Shown: in pieces, positions 19,425-28,482 of the stretch
Position numbering within the stretch: position 1 is the first letter of the stretch
Layout: every line of letters begins with the position of its first letter
DNA from: Myxosarcina sp. GI1
Lineage (GTDB): Bacteria > Cyanobacteriota > Cyanobacteriia > Cyanobacteriales > Xenococcaceae
Reading direction: 5' to 3'
Assembly: GCF_000756305.1 (NCBI RefSeq)
Contig: NZ_JRFE01000032.1
Span: 39,580-95,193, forward strand
Length of the DNA stretch: 55,614 nt
Position numbers and translations under genes: made by a program
Notes under the pieces: model-generated
Told to the model about the DNA's origin: nothing
The model's database searches: none
Seen by the model: only the letters and a program-made list of their open reading frames with translations

Positions 19425-19458
19425 GAGCGCAGTGAGGTAAAAGTCTCATGCTGCGTTC
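19425..19458 (+). ncRNA. Group II intron domain V
   Basis: A 34-nt hairpin from GAGCGCAG to CTGCGTTC, typical of domain V. A domain VI stem (AGTCGCCTCG / CGAGGTGGCT) follows at 19467-19490, with an unpaired A near the 3' side as the likely branch point. Confidence 0.8.
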
Positions 19459-19499
19459 TGAAGACGAGTCGCCTCGGTGACGAGGTGGCTTAGTTTAAC

Positions 19500-19760
19500 A
19501 CTGCCATATATACCCATGTTCTTAATTCTCAAGAAAATAATCCGGCTACAAAAATTGAAATTAATTTTTAGCTGCATTGAACAAATCTCTTATAGATAAA
19601 TTAATGCCTTAAGAGTCGCGCATACGCTTATAGCAGATGGTTTGAACTTGCTTGAGTACCCTTTTGTCGCCATACCGTTAGGTAGCGAAACGCTAACAAT
19701 GTAAAAGCTTTACTTTGTTTTGACTCTCTATTGGCTTTTCTATTTAGACTAGATCGATAT
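19500..19760. other. Intergenic region after the truncated intron
   Basis: No supported gene. On the minus strand 19616-19672 reads GDKRVLKQVQTICYKRM, possibly the end of a degraded transposase. A small palindromic repeat (CGCCATACCGTTAGGTAGCG) lies near 19668-19690. Confidence 0.35.
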
Positions 19761-19795
19761 TTCCTCATAAGTTCCTCAAATCTTAGCTTTAATCT
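19761..19795 (+). promoter_or_regulatory. Direct-repeat activator box 1 with -10
   Basis: TTCCTCA at 19761 and TTCCTCA at 19772 are separated by TAAG; 11 nt later comes TAATCT at 19790. It faces the small gene at 20025 and the histidine kinase operon, leaving an unusually long leader of about 220 nt. Confidence 0.8.
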
Positions 19796-20024
19796 TAAAA
19801 ACTAGTGAAAAAAGTAATTTATAAAAAATAAGCAAATGAGCAACAAACATATTTTCTCAGATTGATGGGATGAGTATTGCGGCAGATTTACCAGCGAAAA
19901 CAGAAAAAACTTAAGTAACTTTAAATACTACAAAAATTTTAATAAATACTATTTCCGAAAAACTAAGAATTAATCAAGCAATAAGCTTTTTTAGCTAGAA
20001 AATAACTAACATTAATTTTGCAAA

Positions 20025-20315
20025 ATGCTTACAAAATTAGTAGACCTGACTCATCTTTGGGTCATAAAAGAAGTTCAGTATCTTGCCGAATCTGAAGAAT
20101 ATCGAGGTAATTTAATTCTTCGAGATCTATCTTATAAACAGCAGCTAATTGAATACGTTTTATCTAATTTAAATCATCGATATATGATGATTGAATTAAC
20201 CGCAATTCCTAAAGAAGCTGGCAATTTGTTTCCTCAGTGTCCCTTAGATGAGCGAGTAGTAATAAGACAATTGTTGCTAATGGGAATGTCTAAGATAGTG
20301 CGATCGCGCCTTTAG
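20025..20315 (+). CDS. Hypothetical protein, possibly ComFB-like
   Basis: 96 residues. It is predicted helical, with IEYVLSNLNHRYMMIEL followed by a Pro-rich turn. This layout faintly resembles ComFB-type small domains (a helical segment with a Leu-Pro/Tyr motif), but I cannot assign it with confidence. It is the first gene after activator box 1 and precedes the histidine kinase by 320 bp, so it may be part of the same signalling unit. No Shine-Dalgarno sequence stands out. Confidence 0.55.
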   Translation: MLTKLVDLTHLWVIKEVQYLAESEEYRGNLILRDLSYKQQLIEYVLSNLNHRYMMIELTAIPKEAGNLFPQCPLDERVVIRQLLLMGMSKIVRSRL

Positions 20316-20413
20316 CAAGCAGAAAAACAACAAATAGTAATTTCAACCGCTAAGATACAGCTAGACAGACCTAATCTAAATTGACAATAACCATAATTTG
20401 ATTTCGCTCGAAA

Positions 20414-20531
20414 GTCACAGATTACTCCGCCACGTCCGTCATAAACGCCTGGGGAAACCCCAGGCGACGCGGACTCCTAAACGGACGGACACATGCGGCA
20501 AACTATACGCCTTTGTGCTGTGACCGTTGGT
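20414..20531. repeat. Structured repeat family A, copy 1 (with nested palindrome)
   Basis: Begins GTCACAGATTACTCCGCC and ends GCCTTTGTGCTGTGACCG, so the outer 7 bp (GTCACAG / CTGTGAC) are inverted. Copy 2 lies at 54777-54850. This copy is about 44 bp longer because it contains an extra palindrome (CGCCTGGGG ... CCCCAGGCG). Confidence 0.75.
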
Positions 20532-20635
20532 CGATCTACGCTACAGCTAAGGATATTTCCAAATATATTTTAGATAAAAGCAGATAAACTAAACTATATA
20601 TATTTATAAAACCGCTCGCTTAGTCTTTCAGCAAA

Positions 20636-22654
20636 ATGGAGTCAGACTACGAACACATAAGAGAAAGGTTCAAAACTTTAATCGCCAATATCCCTGGTGC
20701 TATATACCGTTGTGCTGACGATGCTTATTGGACGATGGAATTTTTGAATGATGAAATTACCACGATCTCAGGTTATCAGGCTAGCGATTTTATCGATAAT
20801 AGAGAACGATCTTTTAACAGTATTATTTATCTAGAAGACCGCGATCGCGTTTTTCAAGAAGTTCGTGAAGCAATCTTCCAAAAAAAACCTCATACGGTTG
20901 AATATCGAATTATTTGCTCGAATGGAACAATTGCCTGGGTAAAAGATAAAGGAAAAGGAATTTTTGACCGAAAAGGCAAATTTCAGTGGTTAGACGGAAT
21001 TATCTTGAATATTACCGAACGTAAATGGACAGAAAGCTTGCAACAGATTCAGAATCGAACTTTGAGCGCGATCGCACGGGGAGAGACGCTAAAAAATACT
21101 TTATCAGAACTGAGCGAACAGATCGATCGCTTATCTCCAAATTTAACTTCGACTATTATGATAACGGAGAACGATGGCAGGCATTTACAACCTTTTGTTA
21201 GTTCGAGGTTGCCCCAAGAATATATTAGGGCGATCGATCGTTTACCCATTGGAGCAAAAGCTACTTCTTGCGGTACGGCAGCGTATTTAGGTCGGCGAGT
21301 AATCGTTAGTAATATCGCTACCGATCCTTTATGGGCAGACTACAAACACCTAATTTTACCCCACGGTTTTCAAGCCTGTTGGTCTGAACCGATTAAATCA
21401 AATACGGGTCAAGTTTTGGGAACTTTCGATCTGTATTTTACGAAGTCAGAGGAAGCCGAGGGGCTGTCTGCGGAGATCTCCTCCGCAGTTCATACGCCCC
21501 GTCCGTCAGGCTTATCGCCAGAGTCAAAAGAGCTAGAGATAATCGAAGCCTGTACTAATTTAGCCTCTATTGCTATGAGTCGCCAACAATCTGAAGCTGT
21601 ATTACAACAGAACGAATCACAACTTCGTTTGATTACAGATGCACTACCAGCATTAATTGCTTATGTCGATAATCGGCAGTGCTATCAATTTGTCAATCAG
21701 ACTTTTGGAGATTGGTTCGCTAAATCTCCGAACCAAATTATTGGCAGTCATCTTAAAGAGATTTTGGGTGAGGCATATTACCAGCAAATTAAACATCATA
21801 TAGAACTAGCCCTCTCAGGACAAACAGCAACCTATGAAACCGAGCTTGAGTTGGCCGATCGCTCACATTGGGTTAATGTTACTCATATACCCGATCTCGA
21901 TGGAGAAGGAGGGGTAAAAGGATTTATTAGTTTAATTAGCGATATCAGCAATCGCAAAGCTACCGAAAGAATGAAAGACGAATTTGTCTCAGTAGTCAGT
22001 CATGAATTACGCACCCCCTTAACTTCTATTTATGGTGCTTTAAAATTGCTCGTAACCAGTCCTCAAAGTGGGCTATCTGAAGAAGACCGCGAAATGCTTA
22101 ATATTGCCGTGACTAATACAGATCGCTTGGTGCGTCTGGTAAACGATATACTTGACCTAGAGCGCATTGAGTCAGGTAAAATCCAAATGGTGCAACAGCC
22201 CTGTGATGCTGCCGATTTAGTTCAGGAAGCCATAGAAGTTATGCAGCCAATGGCAAAAGCGGTCGATATTACTTTGATAGCAAAACCTATTTCTATTACC
22301 ATTAATGCCGATGGCGATCATATTCATCAAACCCTGACCAATTTACTTAGCAATGCCATCAAATTTTCTCCGCAGAATAGTTCAGTCTGGGTTACAGTGG
22401 ATATTTTAGAAGACGAGGTTTTATTTAAAGTTATCGATACAGGGCGCGGGATTCCCGCAGATATATTAGGCAGCATTTTTGAGCGATTTAAACAGGTAGA
22501 TGCTTCAGATTCGCGAGACAAAGGAGGCACTGGCTTAGGGTTGCCCATTTGTTATAAAATTATTGAAGAACACGGAGGTCGCATCTGGGCTGACAGTGAG
22601 TTCGGTAAGGGAAGTACGTTTTATTTTACTCTGCCTAAGTCTGGCTTATTATGA
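20636..22654 (+). CDS. Hybrid sensor histidine kinase (PAS-GAF-PAS-HisKA-HATPase)
   Basis: 672 residues, no membrane segment, so cytosolic. PAS/PAC at about 6-130 (RFKTLIANIPGAIYR ... LDGIILNITERK), GAF at about 136-315, a second PAS at about 326-445, HisKA with the phospho-His at 456 (SVVSHELRTPL), then HATPase with N box (LTNLLSNAIKFSP), DTGRGIP and GTGLGLPI. The GAF domain carries a 15-codon in-frame insertion of a palindromic repeat (21460-21504) near residues 275-290. Its stop overlaps the ATG of the receiver gene by 4 bp (ATGA), so the two are coupled. Box 1 upstream places it in the boxed regulon. PAS and GAF suggest redox, ligand or light input; the signal is not known. Confidence 0.9.
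   Translation: MESDYEHIRERFKTLIANIPGAIYRCADDAYWTMEFLNDEITTISGYQASDFIDNRERSFNSIIYLEDRDRVFQEVREAIFQKKPHTVEYRIICSNGTIAWVKDKGKGIFDRKGKFQWLDGIILNITERKWTESLQQIQNRTLSAIARGETLKNTLSELSEQIDRLSPNLTSTIMITENDGRHLQPFVSSRLPQEYIRAIDRLPIGAKATSCGTAAYLGRRVIVSNIATDPLWADYKHLILPHGFQACWSEPIKSNTGQVLGTFDLYFTKSEEAEGLSAEISSAVHTPRPSGLSPESKELEIIEACTNLASIAMSRQQSEAVLQQNESQLRLITDALPALIAYVDNRQCYQFVNQTFGDWFAKSPNQIIGSHLKEILGEAYYQQIKHHIELALSGQTATYETELELADRSHWVNVTHIPDLDGEGGVKGFISLISDISNRKATERMKDEFVSVVSHELRTPLTSIYGALKLLVTSPQSGLSEEDREMLNIAVTNTDRLVRLVNDILDLERIESGKIQMVQQPCDAADLVQEAIEVMQPMAKAVDITLIAKPISITINADGDHIHQTLTNLLSNAIKFSPQNSSVWVTVDILEDEVLFKVIDTGRGIPADILGSIFERFKQVDASDSRDKGGTGLGLPICYKIIEEHGGRIWADSEFGKGSTFYFTLPKSGLL
21460..21504. 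repeat. 45-bp palindromic repeat inserted inside the kinase GAF domain
   Basis: GGGGCTGTCTGCGGA ... TCCGCA ... GCCCCGTCC. Its stem arms are GGGGC/GCCCC and TGCGGA/TCCGCA. An intergenic copy of exactly the same length lies at 30340-30384. The length of 45 bp keeps the reading frame. Confidence 0.8.
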
Positions 22655-23022
22655 CTGTCAAACGTATTTTACTGGTAGATGACGAAGCCTCTATCTTAGC
22701 AGTGGCTCGTGTCGGTTTAAAACGAATGGGATGGTCAGTATTGACCGCAGCTTCAGGACAAGAGGGGATTGCGCTTGCGGTAGCCGAACAGCCAGACGCG
22801 ATCGTCTTAGATGTAATGATGCCCGAAATGGACGGAATGGCAACTCTCAAGCAGCTACAGAATAATCCTCTAGTTAAAAATATTCCAGTTATTTTTCTAA
22901 CTGCTAAAGTTCAAAAAGCAGATCGCCGTCGCTTCTATGCTTCTGGTATTAAAGGATATATTACCAAGCCTTTCGATCCTACTACTTTAGCAAGTCAAAT
23001 TTCAGGTTTTTTGGGTTGGTAA
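22651..23022 (+). CDS. CheY-like single-domain response regulator
   Basis: 123 residues, only a receiver domain: acidic pocket VDDEA at 9-13, phospho-acceptor D54 (IVLDVMMPEMDG), conserved Thr in FLTAK and Lys in YITKPFDP. It overlaps the kinase gene by 4 bp and is its likely phosphorylation target. With no output domain, it may pass phosphate on through a histidine phosphotransfer domain; one is present in the regulator at 39110-40978. Confidence 0.9.
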   Translation: MTVKRILLVDDEASILAVARVGLKRMGWSVLTAASGQEGIALAVAEQPDAIVLDVMMPEMDGMATLKQLQNNPLVKNIPVIFLTAKVQKADRRRFYASGIKGYITKPFDPTTLASQISGFLGW

Positions 23023-23114
23023 GTATCGCAGTACGTCTCGATTGGTTATAACAATTTCAGTTAACTGCTCGTGAGTAATAATATGAAATACCTAACCCGA
23101 TATAACTTCTGATG

Positions 23115-23149
23115 TTCCTCATAAGTTCCTCAAATCAATTGTTTATAAC
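23115..23149 (+). promoter_or_regulatory. Direct-repeat activator box 2 with -10
   Basis: TTCCTCA at 23115, TAAG, TTCCTCA at 23126, 11 nt, TATAAC at 23144. It drives the ppsA remnant-usp-ldh group. Confidence 0.85.
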
Positions 23150-23221
23150 AGAATCAACCTCAAATAGATACTCGCCTTAATAGATATGAAGAGGTAGAAA
23201 TTAGACGAGGAACTAAGACTT

Positions 23222-23654
23222 ATGATGACAACAGCAAATCGTCAACAAAAACTATCGCAAGATAAAGAACGCGCTTTCGTTCTCTGGTTTGAAGATGTGG
23301 GAATGAGTGATGTTTCTTTGGTAGGGGAAAAAATGCTTCTCTATTGGTTCAAATGACCTAACCCAACTGACACTAGGACTCGATCGCGATTCTTCTTTAG
23401 TGGCACATCTATTCGATGAACGCAACCATGCAGTTAAATCTATGCTGCAAATGGCGTTAGCGAAGCTTACCGAAGGTATCGCCAAAACCAGACAAAATAA
23501 TCGCAAAATTGGCATCTGCGGTCAAGCACCCAGCGATTATCCAGAGATTGCCGAGTTTTTAGTTCAACAGGGTATTAACTCCATCAGTCTTAATCCCGAT
23601 TCGGTACTTAAAACCAGACTGAAAGTAGCCGAAGCAGAACAAAATATTAGCTAA
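23222..23654 (+). pseudogene. ppsA: PEP synthase remnant with large internal deletion
   Basis: The first 43 codons match the N-terminus of phosphoenolpyruvate synthase ([17 protein letters not shown], normally followed by GKNASLGE). The frame then shifts and the sequence continues directly with the C-terminal end of the same protein ([30 protein letters not shown] ... [16 protein letters not shown] ... SISLNPDS). About 650 residues between are missing. The two parts join at the shared bases TCTCTA, consistent with a microhomology deletion, and one G is missing from the GGGGG run before the junction. A small repeat (GGCGTTAGCGAAGC ... GGTATCGCC) adds about eight residues near 23453-23483. The intact enzyme makes PEP from pyruvate. 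Confidence 0.9.
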
Positions 23655-23778
23655 CTGTAATGTGGCTAGTGGAGTGAAATAATTATGCAGTCTGCGTTTT
23701 GAAGTTTCTTTGAAACTATGCTACTCAATATGTTACTGCTAACTCACTAGCCTTTATTCACAAATAAGAGGTTGACAA

Positions 23779-24336
23779 ATGATCGATAAAATCCTCGTAG
23801 CAGTAGACCATTCTGCAAAAAATCAATTCGTCTTCGATTCAGCAGTATCTTTAGCCAAAGCTACAGGTGCAACTTTAATGCTGCTCCATATTTTACCAGA
23901 AGACGAAGTAGGGTATTCTGCATTACCCGTTTACACCAGCCCTTTCGTCTCAGGTGTGCAAGAAGAACACAACTTTGAATTACATCAGCAAGAATTAGCT
24001 CAGTATAAGCAACGGGGATTAGATTTCTTGCAAGGTTTAACCGCAAAAGCCACCAAGGCAGGAGTTAAAGCAGAATATAGCCAATTAACTGGCAACCCAG
24101 GACGGATGATTTGCGAACTAGCCGACCGTTGGTCAGCAGATCTAATTCTAGTCGGTAGTCGCGGACTCAAAGGTTTAAAAGAAATGTTTCTGGGTAGCGT
24201 AAGTAACTATGTCACCCATCATGCACCCTGTTCGGTATTAATCGTGCGTACTGCTATAGATAACGATTCTGAGCCACTATCTTCCGAGCAAAAAAATAAA
24301 GGAGATAGCCAACAGCAACTTAATCTCAATCGATAA
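23779..24336 (+). CDS. Universal stress protein (UspA family)
   Basis: 185 residues. Start MIDKILVAVDHS with AGAGG before the ATG. The Walker-like ATP-binding signature GSRGLKGLKEMFLGSVSNYV near 134-155 places it among ATP-binding Usps. There is a loop insertion at about 45-75 compared with minimal UspA, and a disordered polar C-tail. It lies between the ppsA remnant and ldh, 16 bp before ldh, and is probably expressed from box 2. A role in surviving energy or oxygen limitation is inferred from the neighbours. Confidence 0.9.
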   Translation: MIDKILVAVDHSAKNQFVFDSAVSLAKATGATLMLLHILPEDEVGYSALPVYTSPFVSGVQEEHNFELHQQELAQYKQRGLDFLQGLTAKATKAGVKAEYSQLTGNPGRMICELADRWSADLILVGSRGLKGLKEMFLGSVSNYVTHHAPCSVLIVRTAIDNDSEPLSSEQKNKGDSQQQLNLNR

Positions 24337-24352
24337 TCAGAACCAAAAAATT

Positions 24353-25348
24353 ATGTTTGAAAAAATCTTTGCTCTCAATACTGAAGTCGAGCAAACTAAT
24401 ACTCTTCGTCTTCGTAAAGGAGTCATTATTGGTGCAGGGCAAGTAGGATTAGCCTGTGCATATTCTTTACTAATTCAAAATTGCTTCGATGAATTGGTTT
24501 TACAGGATATCAATACCGAAAAGGTTGAAGGAGAAGTGATGGATTTGCTCCACGGAATGTCTTTTATCGCTCCTACAGAACTGGCTGCGGGAACGGTAGC
24601 AGATGCGGGAAAGGATGCGGATATAGTAATTATTACCGCAGGTGCAGCACAAAAACCAGGAGAAACTCGCCTCGATCTGCTAGGACGTAATGTTGCTATC
24701 TATCAAAACCTGCTTGATGATGTAGTCAAGCATTGTCCCCATGCCATCCTGTTAATTGTCACCAATCCCGTAGATATTATGACCTATGTAGCATTAAAAA
24801 TTTCTGGGTTTCCCAGTTCTAAGGTTATTGGTACGGGAACAGTATTAGATACATCTCGATTTCGTTCTCTACTCGCCCATAGATTAAACATTGATGCTCG
24901 TAGCGTTCAAGCTTATATCATTGGCGAACACGGAGATAGCGAAGTTCCCGTGTGGAGTACGGCTAATGTGGCTGGGCGAAAATTGCTCTCGCAAGACTGG
25001 GAACAACTTGATTCCCAAAAGCGAGAGTATTTCACGGCTATTTTTGAGCGAGTTAAAAATGCAGCTTATGAAATTATTCAACGTAAAGGATATACTTCCT
25101 ATGCGATTGGTTTGGCAGTAACCGATATAGTCGAGGCAATTATCCGCTCTCAAGAGCGCATCCTTACGGTTAGTGGTCTTGTTGATGGACTGTATGATAT
25201 TGAAGATGTCTGTCTGGGATTGCCTAGAGTGATTAATGAAAAAGGCTTTTTTAAAACTGTCAATCTAAATTTGAGTCTCAGAGAGGTAAAACACCTTCGC
25301 CTTTCGGCTAATGTTCTACAAGATGTTTTCGAGCGGCTCAAGCTTTAA
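24353..25348 (+). CDS. ldh: L-lactate dehydrogenase
   Basis: 331 residues, cytosolic. NAD-binding GAGQVGLACAYSL at about 27-39 and QDIN after strand 2; the substrate loop has AAQKPGETRLDLL; TNPVDIMTYVA; the LDH hallmark GEHGDSEVPVWS with the catalytic His, and DTSRFR upstream of it. Gln in the active-site loop (AAQKPGETR) is the residue that selects pyruvate (LDH) against oxaloacetate (MDH uses Arg). It reduces pyruvate to lactate with NADH in fermentation. It is the last gene of the box-2 unit, and a lactate permease is present at 52152-53831. Confidence 0.93.
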   Translation: MFEKIFALNTEVEQTNTLRLRKGVIIGAGQVGLACAYSLLIQNCFDELVLQDINTEKVEGEVMDLLHGMSFIAPTELAAGTVADAGKDADIVIITAGAAQKPGETRLDLLGRNVAIYQNLLDDVVKHCPHAILLIVTNPVDIMTYVALKISGFPSSKVIGTGTVLDTSRFRSLLAHRLNIDARSVQAYIIGEHGDSEVPVWSTANVAGRKLLSQDWEQLDSQKREYFTAIFERVKNAAYEIIQRKGYTSYAIGLAVTDIVEAIIRSQERILTVSGLVDGLYDIEDVCLGLPRVINEKGFFKTVNLNLSLREVKHLRLSANVLQDVFERLKL

Positions 25349-25414
25349 TTCTATATACAATTAGTAGCGCGAGGTAGAACCAACCTTACGCTACTTATGG
25401 GATAAAAATCTTTA

Positions 25415-26431
25415 TTAGGCGTAATTCTTAACATACGATCCGTCAACCATTCTCCAATAAGGTTGATAGGTTTGTAGAGCTTTGAGATATTGCGCTCGTT
25501 CAAAAACACTAGGAACGGGACAATTTACTTGGCTTAAGCTGCCTTGTAACTGAGCGATTGAATCGTATTCTTTAGCCTCTAACCATTCAACCATGTCTTT
25601 CTCAATTTTTTGTAGCTGTTCGATGCCATGACTCAGTAGCACGCTAACTAACATGGTGACGTTAGCACCTACCAGCATCATTTTGATAACGTCTTGAGCG
25701 GTAATAATCCCGCCTGTAGCAGCAAAATCGAGGGGAAGAGTACGATACAAAATAGCAATCCAGCGCATTGGTAAACGCATCTCTCTAGAAGTGCTAAGAA
25801 GCAAATTTGACTCTACTTCTAGAGTTTCTAAATTAATATCGGGTTGATAAAAACGGTTGAATAATACCAAGCCACTAGCATTTGCATTGCTCAGTCTTTT
25901 TGCCATATTTGCCATATTACTAAAGAAAGGACTCAGTTTGACTGCTACAGGTAGATTGACAGCATCTGTAACGCTGCGAACAATATCTAAATAAGTTTGC
26001 TCTACTCGATCGCCCGTCATTGACAGATCTGTAGGAACGTCATAAATGTTTAATTCCAAACCATCGGCACCTGCTTGTTCCACCAGACGTACATAATCAC
26101 CCCAGCTACCTATAATAGAACTGTTGAGACTAGCAAAAATGGGAATATCCACCATCTTTTTCGCACGGCTAATGCGCTCTAAATAGGCTTCTGAATCGAC
26201 AGGAAAATCTGATTCGGGATAGCTTTCTGTAGGATGAGCGAACTGATGATATGCTTCATATCTTTCTTCTAGTAGTTGTTCTTCAAACAAAGAATGCAAT
26301 ACTATTGCTGCTGCGCCAGCATCTTCCATCCGTTTAATATTATCGATATTTTCCGTTAAAGGTGCTGCTGCACCAACAACCAAAGGCGATCGCAATGTCA
26401 TACCTAGATAAGTTGTGGATAGGTCTACCAT
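25415..26431 (-). CDS. Dihydroorotate dehydrogenase-like protein
   Basis: 338 residues, a TIM-barrel flavoprotein of the PyrD class 1-like group: MVDLSTTYLGMTLRSPLVVGAAAPLT, LHSLFEEQ, SLNSSIIGSWGDYV, LELNIYDVP, VAVKLSPFFSN and TGGIITAQDVIKMMLVGA. This subfamily lacks the usual role in pyrimidine synthesis and in cyanobacteria and anaerobes is often found near pyruvate:ferredoxin oxidoreductase, so a redox function in fermentation is likely. AGGAGG precedes the ATG. Activator box 3 gives it a leader of about 20 nt. It converges with ldh. Confidence 0.88.
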   Translation of the reverse strand: MVDLSTTYLGMTLRSPLVVGAAAPLTENIDNIKRMEDAGAAAIVLHSLFEEQLLEERYEAYHQFAHPTESYPESDFPVDSEAYLERISRAKKMVDIPIFASLNSSIIGSWGDYVRLVEQAGADGLELNIYDVPTDLSMTGDRVEQTYLDIVRSVTDAVNLPVAVKLSPFFSNMANMAKRLSNANASGLVLFNRFYQPDINLETLEVESNLLLSTSREMRLPMRWIAILYRTLPLDFAATGGIITAQDVIKMMLVGANVTMLVSVLLSHGIEQLQKIEKDMVEWLEAKEYDSIAQLQGSLSQVNCPVPSVFERAQYLKALQTYQPYWRMVDGSYVKNYA

Positions 26432-26456
26432 TTATTCTCCTCCTAGATCAGTCTTT

Positions 26457-26491
26457 AGATTAAGAAAAACTTTTGAGGAAGTTATGAGTAA
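26457..26491 (-). promoter_or_regulatory. Direct-repeat activator box 3 with -10
   Basis: Minus strand: TTACTCA, TAAC, TTCCTCA (complement of 26474-26480), 11 nt, TAATCT (complement of 26457-26462). It drives the dihydroorotate dehydrogenase-like gene. Confidence 0.85.
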
Positions 26492-26531
26492 CAAAACCAC
26501 CCCCTGATTTTGGTACAATCGCTTTTGATAA

Positions 26532-27386
26532 TTATTCAATAACCGCACAATGACCTTCCCCAACATGATCCAGACCAATTACTGCTTTGGTAAGTTTTTC
26601 TTGGTCTTCGGCAGATAGTTGTTGAGTCAGGGTGGCATCATCAATAGTTAAACTGTCATTTGATGCTAGTTGTGCCAAAGGTTCAAAACCCAAAGCATCT
26701 ACATTGATAGCTTCATCTGGACTAGTTTCAGCATCGCCAAAAATATGGTCGAAGTGAAAAGTTGTTTCTACTTCCCCTGGTGTTCCTGTTTTAACGATCC
26801 CTTTGCGATCTTCTCCCACATATTCACCGCAGAGATACTGGATGGGGCGATTGAGACTAATATCAAAGTTAATTGTCCGATCGTCTTTGGTAGCTGTTCC
26901 CTGCATGACCATTGTTTTACCTGCTAGGGGAGAGTCCGCGCCCGCAGTATCGATTTGCCAAGCCATAGCATTATAAAAACCAGGAGTCACCTCCGCATCT
27001 GTGACTAAAATGGGTGCTGCATCTGCCTCCCCTTCGGCTAGATCTACAACTTGGGGTGTATCTACTAAAGAGACTGTTTCCTGATACTCTAAACCGTCGA
27101 GAGTGTATGTTTCTGAAGGTTCAAAAACACCATCTATTTGATAGGCCGTGACTTCGGCTAGATTTACATCCAGGCGATCGAAATTCATCGTCCAACCATC
27201 TTTGGTCACAAAACCCTGGCGGACAAAATCTTCTCCGTTAGCTACTAGGTTTAAAGTTGCTGAACCTTGGGCATTGGCAACAGCAGGATTACCGTTATTA
27301 TTTTCTGCCGTTTCACTGTCAGCACAACTGACGATTGTTAAGGACAATAGAGCAATGGTGTTGAATTTTACTAAGTTACGATTCAT
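26532..27386 (-). CDS. Lipoprotein of a DUF4382-like family, cotranscribed with cbiX
   Basis: 284 residues from ATG at 27386; a TTG 12 bp earlier is possible. A basic N-terminus, a hydrophobic core and the lipobox LTIVSC mark a lipoprotein. The mature part starts with an Asn/Ala-rich linker and is beta-rich: GFVTKDGWTMNFDRLDVNLAEVTAYQ, then VDLAEGEADAAPILV and GFYNAMAWQID. I recall similar periplasmic domains in cyanobacteria but no defined activity. It lies 49 bp downstream of cbiX and so under the cobalamin riboswitch; a role in cobalt or tetrapyrrole handling at the cell surface is inferred from that. Confidence 0.7.
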   Translation of the reverse strand: MNRNLVKFNTIALLSLTIVSCADSETAENNNGNPAVANAQGSATLNLVANGEDFVRQGFVTKDGWTMNFDRLDVNLAEVTAYQIDGVFEPSETYTLDGLEYQETVSLVDTPQVVDLAEGEADAAPILVTDAEVTPGFYNAMAWQIDTAGADSPLAGKTMVMQGTATKDDRTINFDISLNRPIQYLCGEYVGEDRKGIVKTGTPGEVETTFHFDHIFGDAETSPDEAINVDALGFEPLAQLASNDSLTIDDATLTQQLSAEDQEKLTKAVIGLDHVGEGHCAVIE

Positions 27387-27435
27387 GTTTGATTCCAAAA
27401 TAATGTGTTGTTTTAGCTAGCAATCGCCAAAATCA

Positions 27436-28440
27436 CTAAGGTGTCTTCCAAATACGCTGATGATAATCTTGCAATTTGGCATAGGGGTCATGATGACCGT
27501 GATGATGGTGATGCCCATGACTGTGGTAATGATGATGTCCGTGTCCGTGTTCATCTACAGCAGCAAGACGAAACTTACACATTTCACAGTTCATTGCCAC
27601 TTGACCTAACTGCGCCTCAATTTCTCGCTCCCTAAGTATCTGTAGTAATTGGGGGGCAAGACCCATTTCAGGCAGGCAAGCAAAATCGATATCGGGATAC
27701 TGTTCTTCTTGTCGAGCGGTGATATCAGAGATTTTTTCCATTAAAGTCCCCGTAAACAAGAAATAGGGTAAAACAATAATGCGTTTGGGTCGATAGAGAT
27801 AAGCCCGACGAAAGCCTGATTCTAAGCGAGGATGAGTGATGCCGATAAAACAGGTTTCTACTGTCTTATAGCCACTCCCTTCCCAAATAATGCGAGCTAG
27901 TTTGTATACGTCTCCATTGGCATCAGGATCGCTCGAACCCCTACCAATAAAAAGTAATACAGTATCTTCGCGGGAGATATTATGGGGGTTGTTTTCTGGT
28001 TTATCTAATTCTGATAAGCGATCGCGCCATAGTTCAATTATTTTAGGAGTAATCCCGAAGTGACGACCGTATTTTAAGCTCAACTGGGGATAGGACGCGC
28101 TGGCTCGGTCTAATTCGTTGGTGACATCAAATTTATTGTGTCGGGCAGCAAATAGTAAGATTGGTAACGCCGTAATTTCGGTAAACCCCTGTTGAATACA
28201 GGCTTCTATTCCTTCTTGAATAGTAGGCTCAGTTAATTCCAAAAAACAAGGAATTACAGGACGAGATGTATCTAGTTTCTGATAAGTCGCTACAAAGTCG
28301 AGAAAAGTTTGTCTTCCGCGATCGTTTCTCGTTCCGTGACCAATCGCCAGTAAAGGTCTTTGATAGGGTAAAGGGGATAATTGAAGAGAATTCAACGCCG
28401 AGTTTTGAAACGTATTAGTAATAACCATTTTATTAAGCAT
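27436..28440 (-). CDS. cbiX: Sirohydrochlorin (cobalto)chelatase CbiX
   Basis: 334 residues from ATG at 28440. This start is chosen because GAGG lies 5 nt upstream and because the longer frame (ATG at 28491) would begin inside the riboswitch. Two CbiX repeats: [15 protein letters not shown] with the catalytic His, and [15 protein letters not shown] in the second half, where the His is Arg. The C-terminus is very His-rich ([19 protein letters not shown]), a likely Co/Ni store. CEMCKF near 290 could bind metal. It inserts Co2+ (or Fe2+) into sirohydrochlorin on the way to B12 or siroheme. Confidence 0.92.
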   Translation of the reverse strand: MLNKMVITNTFQNSALNSLQLSPLPYQRPLLAIGHGTRNDRGRQTFLDFVATYQKLDTSRPVIPCFLELTEPTIQEGIEACIQQGFTEITALPILLFAARHNKFDVTNELDRASASYPQLSLKYGRHFGITPKIIELWRDRLSELDKPENNPHNISREDTVLLFIGRGSSDPDANGDVYKLARIIWEGSGYKTVETCFIGITHPRLESGFRRAYLYRPKRIIVLPYFLFTGTLMEKISDITARQEEQYPDIDFACLPEMGLAPQLLQILREREIEAQLGQVAMNCEMCKFRLAAVDEHGHGHHHYHSHGHHHHHGHHDPYAKLQDYHQRIWKTP

Positions 28441-28482
28441 CTGTACCTCGCAGATATATTGGTTGATTTGATTTAATTCATC

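Larger units (their letters stand above)
17578..19499 (+). mobile_element. Group II intron, 5'-truncated at the Tn3 border
   Basis: A complete maturase ORF, domain V and domain VI are present, ending at about 19499 (TTTAAC). However, only about 25 bp separate the ORF from the Tn3 end, where some 500 nt of ribozyme domains I-III should be. No GUGYG intron start is seen in range. The RNA therefore cannot self-splice, although the protein could act in trans. Confidence 0.8.
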
